Source: JBCBSP01 sp039819095 (GTDB lineage Bacteria; Pseudomonadota; Alphaproteobacteria; Caulobacterales; Maricaulaceae). From it: a stretch of 64,000 nt of DNA. The notes beneath the pieces were generated by a model. It made no database searches, was not told where the DNA came from, and was given only the letters and a program-made list of their open reading frames with translations. The stretch spans positions 1 through 64,000 of the forward strand of contig JBCBSP010000011.1 of assembly GCA_039819095.1 (NCBI GenBank), in the 5' to 3' direction. Made by a program: the position numbers and the translations under genes. Position 1 is the stretch's first letter; each line of letters starts with the position of its first letter. Shown piece by piece: positions 16,977-26,163 of the stretch.

Positions 16977-18182
16977 TCAGCCGGTCGCCTGCGCCGCGTC
17001 TGATGCGAAAAAGCCTTTCAGCGCGCGCGCGGCCTGCCGGATGCGCTGCTCGTTCTCCACCAGGGCCAGGCGGACATGACCGTCGCCGCGCTCGCCAAAG
17101 CCCAGCCCCGGCGCCACTGCGACGCCGGTCTGTTCCAGCAGGCGCTTGGAAAACTCAACCGAGCCGAGCTCGGCGAAGGCTGGCGGAATGGGCGCCCAGG
17201 CGAACATGGTCGCCGGCGGCGAAGGCACGTCCAGACCGGCCCGTGAAAAGCTCTCCACCAGAACATCGCGCCGCGCGCGGTAGATGTCGCGCGCCTCGGC
17301 CACGCAGTCCTGCGGCCCGTCCAGCGCCGCCACAGCAGCAATCTGGACCGGGGTAAAGGCCCCGTAATCGAGATAGGATTTGACCCGCTTCAGCGCCTCA
17401 ATCAGGCGCGCTGACCCGGCCGCAAAGCCGATACGCCATCCGGGCATGGAATAGGTCTTGGACATGGAGGTGAACTCCACCGCCACCTCGCGCGCGCCGG
17501 GAACTTCCAGAATGGAGCGCGGCGGCTCGCCGTCGAAATAAATCTCCGAGTAGGCGAGATCGGAGATCAGCACGAGATTTTCGCGCCGGGCGAGCTTCAC
17601 CGCTTCTTCGTAAAACCCGATATCGACGACTTGAGCGGTCGGGTTGGACGGGAAGTTCAGCACCAGGGCCGATGGCGCGGGGATGGAGCGCCGGCAGGCA
17701 TGGGCCGCTTCGCGCAGGAATTGCTCAGGGGTGTCGAACCCGACGGGCCGCACCGCCGCGCCGGCGATGATGAAGCCAAACATGTGGATCGGATAGGACG
17801 GATCCGGCGCCAGGATCACATCGCCCGGCGCGGTGATCGCCTGGGCCAGATTGGCGAGCCCCTCTTTCGAGCCCAGCGTCACGCAGACCTCGTGATCCGG
17901 GTCGAGCGCGACATTGAAACGGCGCGCGTAATAACGCGACAGCGCCTTGCGCAGGGAGGGCACGCCCTGGCTGGCCGAATAGCGGTGTGCGCGTGGATCG
18001 GCGGCGACCTCTTTGAGCTTGTCCACGATGTGCGGAGCCGGCGCCAGATCCGGATTGCCCATGCCGAAATCAATGATGTCGCGGCCCGCCTGGCGATAGG
18101 CCAGCTTGATCCGGTTCACTTCTGCGAACACGTAGGGCGGCAGTCGCCGCTCGCGATAAAAGGGTTCTCGGGACTCAGACAT
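16977..18182 (-). CDS. AlaC-type class I/II aminotransferase
   Basis: PLP-dependent fold-type I aminotransferase of about 401 residues. The N-terminal motif RLPPYVFAEVNRIK and GMGNPDLAPAPHIV match the alanine transaminase AlaC (YfdZ)/LL-diaminopimelate aminotransferase-like group. The PLP lysine is in SMSKTYSMPGWRIGF at about residue 245, and LNFPSNPTAQ carries the conserved Asn. It probably interconverts pyruvate and alanine or acts on a related amino acid in the cytoplasm. I chose the ATG at 18182; an ATG at 18209 is equally open, and neither has a good ribosome binding site. It is divergent from the large sensor kinase gene. Confidence 0.88.
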   Translation of the reverse strand: MSESREPFYRERRLPPYVFAEVNRIKLAYRQAGRDIIDFGMGNPDLAPAPHIVDKLKEVAADPRAHRYSASQGVPSLRKALSRYYARRFNVALDPDHEVCVTLGSKEGLANLAQAITAPGDVILAPDPSYPIHMFGFIIAGAAVRPVGFDTPEQFLREAAHACRRSIPAPSALVLNFPSNPTAQVVDIGFYEEAVKLARRENLVLISDLAYSEIYFDGEPPRSILEVPGAREVAVEFTSMSKTYSMPGWRIGFAAGSARLIEALKRVKSYLDYGAFTPVQIAAVAALDGPQDCVAEARDIYRARRDVLVESFSRAGLDVPSPPATMFAWAPIPPAFAELGSVEFSKRLLEQTGVAVAPGLGFGERGDGHVRLALVENEQRIRQAARALKGFFASDAAQATG

Positions 18183-18373
18183 GGCGGGGCTCTTGATCGC
18201 AATATTCATGACGCTATCAGGCGCACAGCCCATGACGTCAATGGGGCGCGGCTGCGGCGATTGAGCGACAAGACCGGTTCTGCGAGCCTTGCCCGCCCGC
18301 GTCGTTGGGTCACAAGCAGACGACCGCTCAGCACTGATAGCCTTGGCGACTGTTCGCGCTGAGGGCTCAAGGC

Positions 18374-21300
18374 TTGGGCGTCACCCTGACCATCATCACC
18401 CTGGCCGGCTATGTCGGTCTGCTGTTCGCGGCAGCCGCCTGGGGCGATGCGCGCGCCGCTGCGATGGATCGGCGCCCGATGCGGCGCGCCTGGCTCTACA
18501 TGCTGGGGCTGGGCGTGTACTGCACCAGCTGGACCTTCTATGGCGCGGTCGGCGAGGCGACGCGCAATGGCTGGGACTATCTGCCGATCTATCTCGGCCC
18601 GGCGCTGATTTTCCTCATCGGGTTTTCCATCGTGCGCCGCATGGTCCGGCTCGGCCGCCAGCATGACACCGCCTCGATCGCGGACTTCCTGTCGGCGCGC
18701 TACGGCAAGTCCGCCGGGGTGGCGGCGCTGGCTGCGCTGGTGCTCCTGATTTCGGCCTTGCCCTATATCGCCCTGCAGCTGAAATCGGCCGCAACCAGTC
18801 TGACCCTGCTGACCGGGCAGGCCGCACCGGCCGGTCTGGATGCGGCGGCGCTGGCCGCCGCCGCCTTCGCCGCCTTCGCCATCCTGTTCGGCCAACGCCG
18901 GGCGGACGCGGCCCAGGGCAATCGCGGGCTGGTGCTGGCGGTGGCGATTGAAAGCGCGGTGAAGATCGCCGCCATGGCGGCAGTGGGCGCCTTCGCACTC
19001 TGGATCTGGCTGAGCCTGCCCGAGGCTGAACGCTCTGCCGCGCCCGCCGCCGCGCGCCTGGCTCAACCCGGCTTCGATTTCCGCTTTATCATGCTGACCG
19101 TCCTGGCCGGCACCGCCGCACTCTGCCTGCCGCGCCAGTTCCACATGATGGTGGTGGAGGCGCGCCGGCCCGGCGATGTGGTTTTCTCCCGCTTCGCCTT
19201 CCCGGCTTATCTCCTGGCCGTGGCGCTGGTCGCGCCGCCGGTCGCGCTGGCCGGTTCGGCCATGCTGGGCGGCGCTGATCCTGACGCCTTCGTGCTGGCC
19301 CTGCCGATCTCGCAGGGCGCCGAAGGGCTCGCCCTGTTCGCCTTCATCGGCGGCTTCTCAGCTGCGGCGGGCATGGTGACCATCGCCTCGCTGGCGCTGT
19401 CGACCATGCTGGTCAATGACCTGGTCGGCCCGTTCTTCCTGCGCCGTGCGCTTGAGCGGGGCGGGCCGGACCTGGCCCAGCGTCTTCTCAATCTCAGGCG
19501 CGGGGCGGTTCTGGTCCTGGTCTTCGCGGCCTGGGTGTTTCATCAGGGGCTGAACGCCCAGCTGGGTCTGGCCGATATCGGTCTGGTCTCCTTCGCCGGC
19601 GTCGCCCAGCTCGCCCCGGGGCTCCTGTTCGGCCTGTACTGGCGCCGCGCCAGCCGGCTGGGCGCAGTCGCCGGACTCTGCACCGGCTTCACAGCGTGGC
19701 TGGCGACCATTCTCGTCCCCGCCTATGGCGGTTTCACGCTCGCCGCCCCGCTCGGGCTTGATCCGCTCGCCTTCTTTTCGGCCTTGTCGCTGGTGCTCAA
19801 CGCCTTGGCGCTCGTGGTGGGGTCGGCGTTTGCACGCACCGGGCTGATCGACCAGATACAGGCGCGCGCCTTCACCAGCCTGAGCGGCGACGCCAAGCCC
19901 GCCAGCCCGGCCGCGCCCGGAGCGCGCATCGCCGATCTGACCATGCTGCTGGACCGCGTCATCGGCGCCAGCGCAGCATCGGCGACGGTCAGCGCCATCG
20001 CGACCCAGCTGGGCCGCGCGCTCGGGCCCGGCGACCCGCTCACCCCGGCGGCGGCGGGTCTGGCTGAGGCGCGTCTGGCGCGCGCGGTCGGCGCCTCGTC
20101 AGCGCGCGTCCTGATGACCCGCGTGCTGCCGGGCGGACGCGTCAGCCCGCACGATGTGGTCACCCTGCTGGATGAGACGGCGGAGAAAATTCGCTTTTCT
20201 GAAGATGTGCTGCGCGCCACGCTGGAGCATCTGCACATGGGCGTGTCGGTGGTGGACAAGGATCTTCGGCTCGCGGCGTGGAACTCCACCTATGTGAATC
20301 TGTTCGACTATCCGCCGGACATGGTGCGCGTGGGCCGCCCGATCGCCGATCTCATCGCGTGGAACGCCGAACGCGGCGAGTGCGGGCGGGGGCCTGTTGA
20401 AGCGCATGTTGAGAAGCGCCTCACCCATATGCGCGCCGGTTCAGCTCACGCCTATGAACGGGTGCGCAGAGACGGAACGGTGCTGGAGATTCTTGGCCGC
20501 GCCATGCCTGGAGGCGGCTATGTCACCAGCTATGCCGACATCACCGACCGCAAAAGCGCAGAAGCGGCGCTGGCGGAATCCGAACGCGCCATCCGCTTCT
20601 ACACCGATAATCTGCCGGCGCTTCTCAGCTATGCCGATCGCGGCTACCGCCTGCAATTCGCCAATCAGGGCTATCTGGACTTCTTCGGCCTTGATCGCGA
20701 CGCGCTCGGTCAGCCGCTCAAAGACCTGATGAATAAGAATGATTACGCGCTGCGTCAGCCGCACATGGAGGCGGCTCTGAACGGCGAACGCCGGATATTC
20801 GACATTACCCGCACCGAACCCGACGGGCGCCGCCAGGTCTGGCAGGTCACCTATCAACCCCGCTTCGAGGCCGGCGAGCCGGTCGGCTTTTTCGGAGCCT
20901 ATCAGGACGTCACCGGACGTCGCGATGCCGAAGAAGGCCTGAAGCGGGCCTACGCCACTCTGGAGGACCAGGTGGATGCGCGCACCGCTGAGCTGAAGGC
21001 GGAAAGCGAGGCGCGGCTCGCCCTGGCTGAAGATCTGGAGGCGGCGCGCCAGGCCGCCGAGGCGGCCACGGCGTCTAAGACGCGCTTTCTGGCCGCGGCA
21101 AGCCACGACCTGCTTCAGCCTCTGGCCGCAGCGCGGCTTCTGACTTCGGCGCTGGAGCATGAGCTGGAGACCGGCTCGCCGGACGCCCGCTCGCTGGCCA
21201 GCCGCATTGATCGTTCGATTGAGAACGCCGACCGCCTCTTGCGGGCCCTGCTGGATATTTCGCGGCTTGATGCGGATGGGGTCACCCCCCAGCCCGGCGT

Positions 21301-22162
21301 CTTCCATCTTGGCGAGCTGATGGAGGATGCTGCAGCGCAATTCGCCTCGCGCGCCGAGGCCCGGGGCCTCTCCTTACGGGTCGCGCCAACTCGCATGGCG
21401 GTGTTTTCCGATCGCGGTCTGATGACCAGCATTCTGCAGAATCTGGTGTCCAACGCGGTCCGATACACCGAGACCGGCGCCATTCTCATCGGCGCACGCC
21501 GGGCCGGCGATGCGGTGCGCCTGCAGGTGATCGATACCGGCCACGGCATTGCGCCGGAGGACCAGGCGCGCATTTTCCGCGAGTTCGAACGCGCCGGTTC
21601 CAAACAGAAGGTCGAGGCGGAAGGCGGGCTCGGCCTGGGGCTGGCGATCGTGGACCGCATCGCGCGCCGTCTCGGCCACAAACTCTCGCTGCGTTCGCAG
21701 CCCGGTCAGGGCTCGGTCTTCGAAATCAGCCTGCCGCGCGCCAGCTCCGGCCCGAAGCCGCGTCGCGCCCGGCGCCGCACCGCCTCGCTTGAGGGCCTGA
21801 AAGTGCTCTGCCTGGACAATGAGCCGCCAGTGCTGGACGCGATCGTCAGCCTGCTTCAGCGCTGGGGCTGTCAGGCCGAAGGCGCGCATGATCGCCATGC
21901 CGCCGCGCTCGCCTTCGAAGGCGCGCCTCCGGATATCGTCGTGCTCGATTACCAGCTGGACGATGGCGATACCGGACCGGAGGCGCTAGCGGCTCTGAGT
22001 GAGAGCTGGGGCGTGCGCCCGCCCGGCGTTCTGGCCACCGCTGAACGCGGTGAAGCGGTTGGCCAGGCTGCGCGCGCCGCTGGTCTTGAGCTTCTGCACA
22101 AACCGGTCGCACCCGCCGCCCTGCGCGCCGCCATCGCCGCCCTGAAACGCCGAAGCGCCTGA
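18374..22162 (+). CDS. Hybrid sensor histidine kinase with N-terminal symporter domain
   Basis: A 1262-residue membrane sensor. Residues 1 to about 490 are a sodium/solute-symporter-like domain with many membrane helices; about 515-585 could be a STAC-type linker; two PAS domains follow (about 618-720 and 736-860), then a coiled coil (860-900). The dimerisation domain has the phosphorylated His911 in SHDLLQPL, the ATPase domain covers about 1020-1130, and a C-terminal receiver has the acceptor Asp1192 in VVLDYQLDD. The layout resembles CbrA-type and NahK-like kinases that sense nutrients or transport. The start is a TTG at 18374, ahead of a hydrophobic first helix. No partner regulator is adjacent. 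Confidence 0.9.
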   Translation: MGVTLTIITLAGYVGLLFAAAAWGDARAAAMDRRPMRRAWLYMLGLGVYCTSWTFYGAVGEATRNGWDYLPIYLGPALIFLIGFSIVRRMVRLGRQHDTASIADFLSARYGKSAGVAALAALVLLISALPYIALQLKSAATSLTLLTGQAAPAGLDAAALAAAAFAAFAILFGQRRADAAQGNRGLVLAVAIESAVKIAAMAAVGAFALWIWLSLPEAERSAAPAAARLAQPGFDFRFIMLTVLAGTAALCLPRQFHMMVVEARRPGDVVFSRFAFPAYLLAVALVAPPVALAGSAMLGGADPDAFVLALPISQGAEGLALFAFIGGFSAAAGMVTIASLALSTMLVNDLVGPFFLRRALERGGPDLAQRLLNLRRGAVLVLVFAAWVFHQGLNAQLGLADIGLVSFAGVAQLAPGLLFGLYWRRASRLGAVAGLCTGFTAWLATILVPAYGGFTLAAPLGLDPLAFFSALSLVLNALALVVGSAFARTGLIDQIQARAFTSLSGDAKPASPAAPGARIADLTMLLDRVIGASAASATVSAIATQLGRALGPGDPLTPAAAGLAEARLARAVGASSARVLMTRVLPGGRVSPHDVVTLLDETAEKIRFSEDVLRATLEHLHMGVSVVDKDLRLAAWNSTYVNLFDYPPDMVRVGRPIADLIAWNAERGECGRGPVEAHVEKRLTHMRAGSAHAYERVRRDGTVLEILGRAMPGGGYVTSYADITDRKSAEAALAESERAIRFYTDNLPALLSYADRGYRLQFANQGYLDFFGLDRDALGQPLKDLMNKNDYALRQPHMEAALNGERRIFDITRTEPDGRRQVWQVTYQPRFEAGEPVGFFGAYQDVTGRRDAEEGLKRAYATLEDQVDARTAELKAESEARLALAEDLEAARQAAEAATASKTRFLAAASHDLLQPLAAARLLTSALEHELETGSPDARSLASRIDRSIENADRLLRALLDISRLDADGVTPQPGVFHLGELMEDAAAQFASRAEARGLSLRVAPTRMAVFSDRGLMTSILQNLVSNAVRYTETGAILIGARRAGDAVRLQVIDTGHGIAPEDQARIFREFERAGSKQKVEAEGGLGLGLAIVDRIARRLGHKLSLRSQPGQGSVFEISLPRASSGPKPRRARRRTASLEGLKVLCLDNEPPVLDAIVSLLQRWGCQAEGAHDRHAAALAFEGAPPDIVVLDYQLDDGDTGPEALAALSESWGVRPPGVLATAERGEAVGQAARAAGLELLHKPVAPAALRAAIAALKRRSA

Positions 22163-22184
22163 TCGGGCTGCGCTTATCAACCGG

Positions 22185-22216
22185 AATGGGTCCCCGCTTT
22201 CGAGGGGATGACAGCG
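22185..22216. repeat. REP-like intergenic palindrome
   Basis: The sequence around AATGGGTCCCCGCTTTCGAGGGGATGACAG has short complementary arms (TCCCC/GGGGA). It matches the style of dispersed palindromes found between genes in many proteobacteria, whose accidental translation reads CHPLESGDP. Only one copy is visible here, so repetition in the genome is an inference. Confidence 0.4.
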
Positions 22217-22268
22217 TTGTCGTTTGGGTTCGTCGGCTTCCATGAGGCAGGCCAGCACACCGGAAGAG

Positions 22269-22287
22269 AGCCGGGATAGCCCTGGCT
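22269..22287 (+). terminator. Imperfect hairpin after the sensor kinase gene
   Basis: AGCCGGG and CCCTGGCT pair with one wobble around a short loop, about 110 bp after the kinase stop and just before the convergent rsgA end. Only TTCCTTAG follows, so this is a weak candidate. Confidence 0.25.
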
Positions 22288-22309
22288 TCCTTAGCGGCGC
22301 ATCACGCTG

Positions 22310-23353
22310 TCAGTCCTCGCCCCAGTCTTCGTTGAGAGCGGGCGGGGCGGCGCCTCCGGCGCGGCCTGAGCGGATGCGTCGGCGGGCGAGGCGCTGATCG
22401 TTGAACTCCGCTTCTTCGGCGAGGATCTGGAAGCGCAACAGCCGGTCCGCATCGAGATCACCGGCTTCTACCGCCGCCTCCACCGCACAGCCCGGCTCGC
22501 CCTGGTGGCGGCAATTGGAGAATTTGCAGTCAGAGGCGAGTTCGAAAATATCCGGGAAGGTCTCGTCCAGACCGCCCGCGATGTCCGCCAGACCCAGCTC
22601 GCGCATGCCGGGCGTGTCGATGATCCAGCCGCCGGCCATCAGCCGGTGCATGGAGCGCGCGCGCGTGGTGTGACGGCCGCGATCATCGCGCTCGCGCACC
22701 GCGGCGGTGGGCTTTTCCTCGCCCGTCAGCGCGTTCATCAGCGTGGTCTTGCCGACCCCGGACGTACCGATGAGCGCAATGGTGCGCCCGGAACCGGCCC
22801 AGGCCTCCAGCACGCAGACATCCGACCAGTCCTTGGCGTTGAGGGCGACAATGGTCGCGCCGGACGCGATCTCGTCGGCTTCCTCCACATAGGTCGCGAC
22901 ATCTTCAGCCAGATCGGCCTTGGTCAGCACCACGACCGGTTCAGCGCCGGCCTCGCGCACCACCGCCAGAAAGCGCTCCAGCCGCGCCAGGTTGAAGTCC
23001 TGATTGCACGAACTGACCACAAAGGCGGTGTCGACATTGGCCGCGATCAGCTGCATGGCCAGGCGCCGGCCCGGCATGACGCGCTGGAACACGGTGCGCC
23101 GGGGCAGGACGCGCGCATAGCGTTGGCGTCTGGGCTCAACAATGATCCAGTCGCCCACGGTCGGACGATCCGCCTCGCTGGCGCTGTCGCCGCGCCGCAC
23201 GAAGAGGTCGCCGTCAACGCCGATCGCCTCATAGCCCTTGCGCCGAACCGAGGTGATGCGGGCGCAGTCATGCGGGTGCTCGCCCGGCTCAAGCGCGGCT
23301 TCGAAATCCTCGCCCCAGCCGAGCGCGTCCAGCGTGAGCGGCTCCGTCACCAT
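22310..23353 (-). CDS. rsgA: Small ribosomal subunit biogenesis GTPase
   Basis: RsgA (YjeQ) is a circularly permuted GTPase that helps mature the 30S subunit. The 347-residue protein has the motif order G4 (LTKADL), then G1 (GTSGVGKTTL), then G3 (DTPGMRE), diagnostic of permutation. A C-terminal zinc-finger follows (Cys-x4-Cys-x-His-x5-Cys in CKFSNCRHQGEPGC). The start ATG at 23353 is preceded by GCAGGACA; the frame is open 47 codons further, but those residues look non-native. The 347-residue length is usual. The stop of the thiolase gene is about 80 bp upstream on the same strand. Confidence 0.93.
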   Translation of the reverse strand: MVTEPLTLDALGWGEDFEAALEPGEHPHDCARITSVRRKGYEAIGVDGDLFVRRGDSASEADRPTVGDWIIVEPRRQRYARVLPRRTVFQRVMPGRRLAMQLIAANVDTAFVVSSCNQDFNLARLERFLAVVREAGAEPVVVLTKADLAEDVATYVEEADEIASGATIVALNAKDWSDVCVLEAWAGSGRTIALIGTSGVGKTTLMNALTGEEKPTAAVRERDDRGRHTTRARSMHRLMAGGWIIDTPGMRELGLADIAGGLDETFPDIFELASDCKFSNCRHQGEPGCAVEAAVEAGDLDADRLLRFQILAEEAEFNDQRLARRRIRSGRAGGAAPPALNEDWGED

Positions 23354-23429
23354 TGTCCTGCCCCACAAGCAGAAGAGCAGGATCTGGCCGCACTCATGAA
23401 GTCCCGGCGTCTCACAAAGCCAGGTCCGA

Positions 23430-24632
23430 TCAAAAGACCTCGAACAGGCCAGCTGCGCCCATGCCGCCGCCGACGCACATCGTGCATACGACATAGCGCG
23501 CCCCGCGGCGGCGGCCCTCGATGAGCGCGTGGCCGACCATGCGTGCGCCGCTCATGCCATAGGGGTGACCCACCGAGATAGCGCCGCCATTGACGTTGAG
23601 GTTTTCGTTCGGAATGCCGAGCTGGTCCCGGCAATAGAGCACCTGGCTGGCGAAAGCCTCGTTCAGCTCCCACAGGCCGATATCGTCCATCGTCAGACCG
23701 TTCGCCTTAAGCAATTTCGGCACGGCGAAGACCGGGCCGATGCCCATCTCATCGGGATCCACCCCGGCCACCGCCATGCCGCGATAGGCGCCCAGAGGCT
23801 CCAGCCCGCGTTTTTCCGCGGTTTTCGCTTCCATCAGAACCGCCGCGCTGGCGCCGTCGGAAAGCTGGGAGGCGTTGCCGGCGGTGATGTATTGGCCGAG
23901 CTTGATCTGCTGGCCCCCAGGGAAGACCGGGTTCAGGCTGGACAGGCCTTCAAGCGTGGTGGAGGGGCGATTGCCTTCATCCTTGTCCAGCAGCGCGTCG
24001 ATCTCGGAAACCTCGCCGGTCTCCTTGTTCTTCACCATGGGGCGCGAAGCCAGCGGGACGATCTCATCGTCGAACCTGCCGGCTTCCTGTGCGGCCGCGG
24101 TGCGCTGCTGGGACTGCAGCGCGTATTCGTCCTGGGCTTCGCGCGAGACCTTATAGCGTTCGGCCACGATCTCGGCGGTTTCCAGCATGGACATGTAGAT
24201 GGCCGGCTGATGCTCGTTCAGCCACGGATCGAAGGCGCGGTGGATATTCATGTGCTCGTTCTGGACCAGCGAGATGGATTCCAGCCCGCCGCCCACGGTC
24301 ACCGTCATGCCGTCTGAGATGATCTGTTTCGCCGCCGTCGCGATCGCCATCATGCCGGACGCGCACTGACGATCCACGCTCATGCCGGCCACGGTGTTGG
24401 GCAGGCCGCCGCGCACCAGCGCCTGGCGGGCGATGTTCTGGAAGGTGGAGCCTTGCTGCATCGCTGCGCCGAGCACGACATCGTCAATCTCGGCAGGATC
24501 GACCTTGGAACGCTCCACGGCGTGCTTGATCGCGTGACCGCCAAGCTCCTGAGCCTGGGTGTTGTTGAATGCGCCGCGATAGGCCTTGCCGATCGGGGTG
24601 CGGGCGGTGGAAACGATGACAGCTTCACGCAT
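23430..24632 (-). CDS. Acetyl-CoA C-acyltransferase (thiolase)
   Basis: A 400-residue thiolase catalysing acyl-CoA cleavage or condensation in fatty acid and ketone body metabolism. The catalytic residues are the acyl-accepting Cys90 (RQCASG), His356 in VGHPYGMSG and Cys386 in CVGGG. The start ATG fits, with MREAVIVSTARTPIG as in family members. It could be a degradative FadA-type enzyme or biosynthetic; the neighbourhood does not decide. rsgA follows on the same strand after about 80 bp, possibly co-transcribed. Confidence 0.92.
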   Translation of the reverse strand: MREAVIVSTARTPIGKAYRGAFNNTQAQELGGHAIKHAVERSKVDPAEIDDVVLGAAMQQGSTFQNIARQALVRGGLPNTVAGMSVDRQCASGMMAIATAAKQIISDGMTVTVGGGLESISLVQNEHMNIHRAFDPWLNEHQPAIYMSMLETAEIVAERYKVSREAQDEYALQSQQRTAAAQEAGRFDDEIVPLASRPMVKNKETGEVSEIDALLDKDEGNRPSTTLEGLSSLNPVFPGGQQIKLGQYITAGNASQLSDGASAAVLMEAKTAEKRGLEPLGAYRGMAVAGVDPDEMGIGPVFAVPKLLKANGLTMDDIGLWELNEAFASQVLYCRDQLGIPNENLNVNGGAISVGHPYGMSGARMVGHALIEGRRRGARYVVCTMCVGGGMGAAGLFEVF

Positions 24633-24863
24633 GAGGGCGGCTCCTTGCCGGAAGTAAATCCATCCCGAACGGGTAGCGAACCGGCTCGCCCCTGTCCATA
24701 AAAGCCGCTGCGAGCCCTTTCGATGGCCCGCGAAAGCGGCCCGATGGCAACCAGCCCCTGACGGGCCGGAACCACGTCCCCTCGCATTCGGCGTTCTTTT
24801 CGCCTATATCACCGCGCTCAACGCTGTTCGCCGCCGGCCTTGACCCGGCGGGGGAGAGGAAAC

Positions 24864-26111
24864 ATGCCGACCCTGATCTCCAACGCCCCGGCCCGGTCCG
24901 GCGGCGATATTGCTGTTCCGCCCGGCCCTGAGGCCATGAACGTGGCGCGCGTCGACGCGCTGATGCGCCGGTTCGGGCTGACGGGCGATTTCCTCAATCT
25001 CGGGGGCGACCCCTCCACCCATCGCGTGGTCGCGGCCATGTCCGGCGGGGTGGATTCTTCCGTTGTGGCGGCTGTGCTGGCGCGCGCCGGCTATGATGTC
25101 GTGGGCATGACGCTGCAGCTCTACGACCATGGCGAGGCGATCAAAAAAAAGGGCGCGTGCTGCGCCGGTCAGGACATTCACGATGCGCGCCGCGTCGCCG
25201 AAGCGCTCGGCTTTCCTCACTATGTGCTCGATTATGAGAGCCGCTTCAAAGAGGCGGTGATGGAGGATTTCGCCGACACCTATCTGGCCGGCGCGACCCC
25301 CATCCCGTGCGTGCGTTGTAACCAGACCGTGAAGTTCGCCGACCTGCTCGCCACTGCGAAACAACTGGGCGCCGATGCGCTGGCGACGGGTCACTACATC
25401 CGCCGGGCGATGAACGGCAATCGCGCCGAGCTGCGCCGCGCGGCCGATGGCGGCAAGGATCAGTCCTACTTCCTGTTCGCGACGACCCAGGAGCAGCTGG
25501 ACTTCCTGCGCTTTCCGCTCGGTCATCTGGACAAGGACCAGACCCGCGAACTCGCCGCCGCCTTCGGTCTGGCCGTAGCCGCCAAGCCGGACAGTCAGGA
25601 TATCTGCTTCGTGCCGGACGGCGATTACGCCTCGGTGGTGGAGAAACTGCGCCCGGACGCCGCCGCGCCCGGCGATATCGTGCATCTGGACGGTCGGGTG
25701 CTCGGCCGCCATGAAGGCGTGATCCGCTACACGGTCGGTCAGCGCCGGGGGCTCGGCGTGGCGCTGGGCGAACCGCTCTATGTGGTGCGTCTGGATGCGG
25801 ACGCCGCACAGGTGATTGTCGGCCCGCGCGAAGCGCTCGGCGTGCGCCGGATTGCGCTGAAAGACGTCAACTGGATCGGCGATGGCGCGCTGAGCGAGGT
25901 CGACGGCCTCGCCCTGCGCGTCAAGGTCCGCTCCACCCGCCCGCCGGCGCCCGCGGCGCTGGAGGTCGGCGAGGCTGGCGTTTTCGTCCTCTTAGAAGAG
26001 GGCGAAGAGGGCGTCGCGCCGGGTCAGGCCTGCGTCTTCTACGAAGCCGGAGACGGTGACAGCGAAGGCGCGCGCGTGCTCGGCGGCGGCTGGATCGCGG
26101 GCACGAGTTAA
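24864..26111 (+). CDS. mnmA: tRNA-specific 2-thiouridylase
   Basis: MnmA puts sulfur on U34 of the Lys, Glu and Gln tRNAs using ATP and a persulfide donor. The 415-residue protein has the pyrophosphatase P-loop SGGVDSSVVA near residue 60, the first catalytic Cys in PCVRCNQ and the second in QDICFVPDGDY. An N-terminal extension of about 50 residues precedes the core; this is common in alphaproteobacteria. The start at 24864 follows GGGGAGAGGAAAC. The open frame from 24840 adds eight residues without support. It is convergent with flgL. Confidence 0.94.
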   Translation: MPTLISNAPARSGGDIAVPPGPEAMNVARVDALMRRFGLTGDFLNLGGDPSTHRVVAAMSGGVDSSVVAAVLARAGYDVVGMTLQLYDHGEAIKKKGACCAGQDIHDARRVAEALGFPHYVLDYESRFKEAVMEDFADTYLAGATPIPCVRCNQTVKFADLLATAKQLGADALATGHYIRRAMNGNRAELRRAADGGKDQSYFLFATTQEQLDFLRFPLGHLDKDQTRELAAAFGLAVAAKPDSQDICFVPDGDYASVVEKLRPDAAAPGDIVHLDGRVLGRHEGVIRYTVGQRRGLGVALGEPLYVVRLDADAAQVIVGPREALGVRRIALKDVNWIGDGALSEVDGLALRVKVRSTRPPAPAALEVGEAGVFVLLEEGEEGVAPGQACVFYEAGDGDSEGARVLGGGWIAGTS

Positions 26112-26163
26112 GCGCGCTGCGCCCTTAGGGGCGCCTGGCCCTCAGGATTAGGAAAGACCGCGC

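Noticed and set aside
22505..23524. Plus-strand frame opposite rsgA (339 residues)
   Set aside because: Antisense to rsgA; sequence lacks recognisable protein features.
26119..26134. 6-bp hairpin between mnmA and flgL
   Set aside because: Too short and without a T-run to claim as a terminator.
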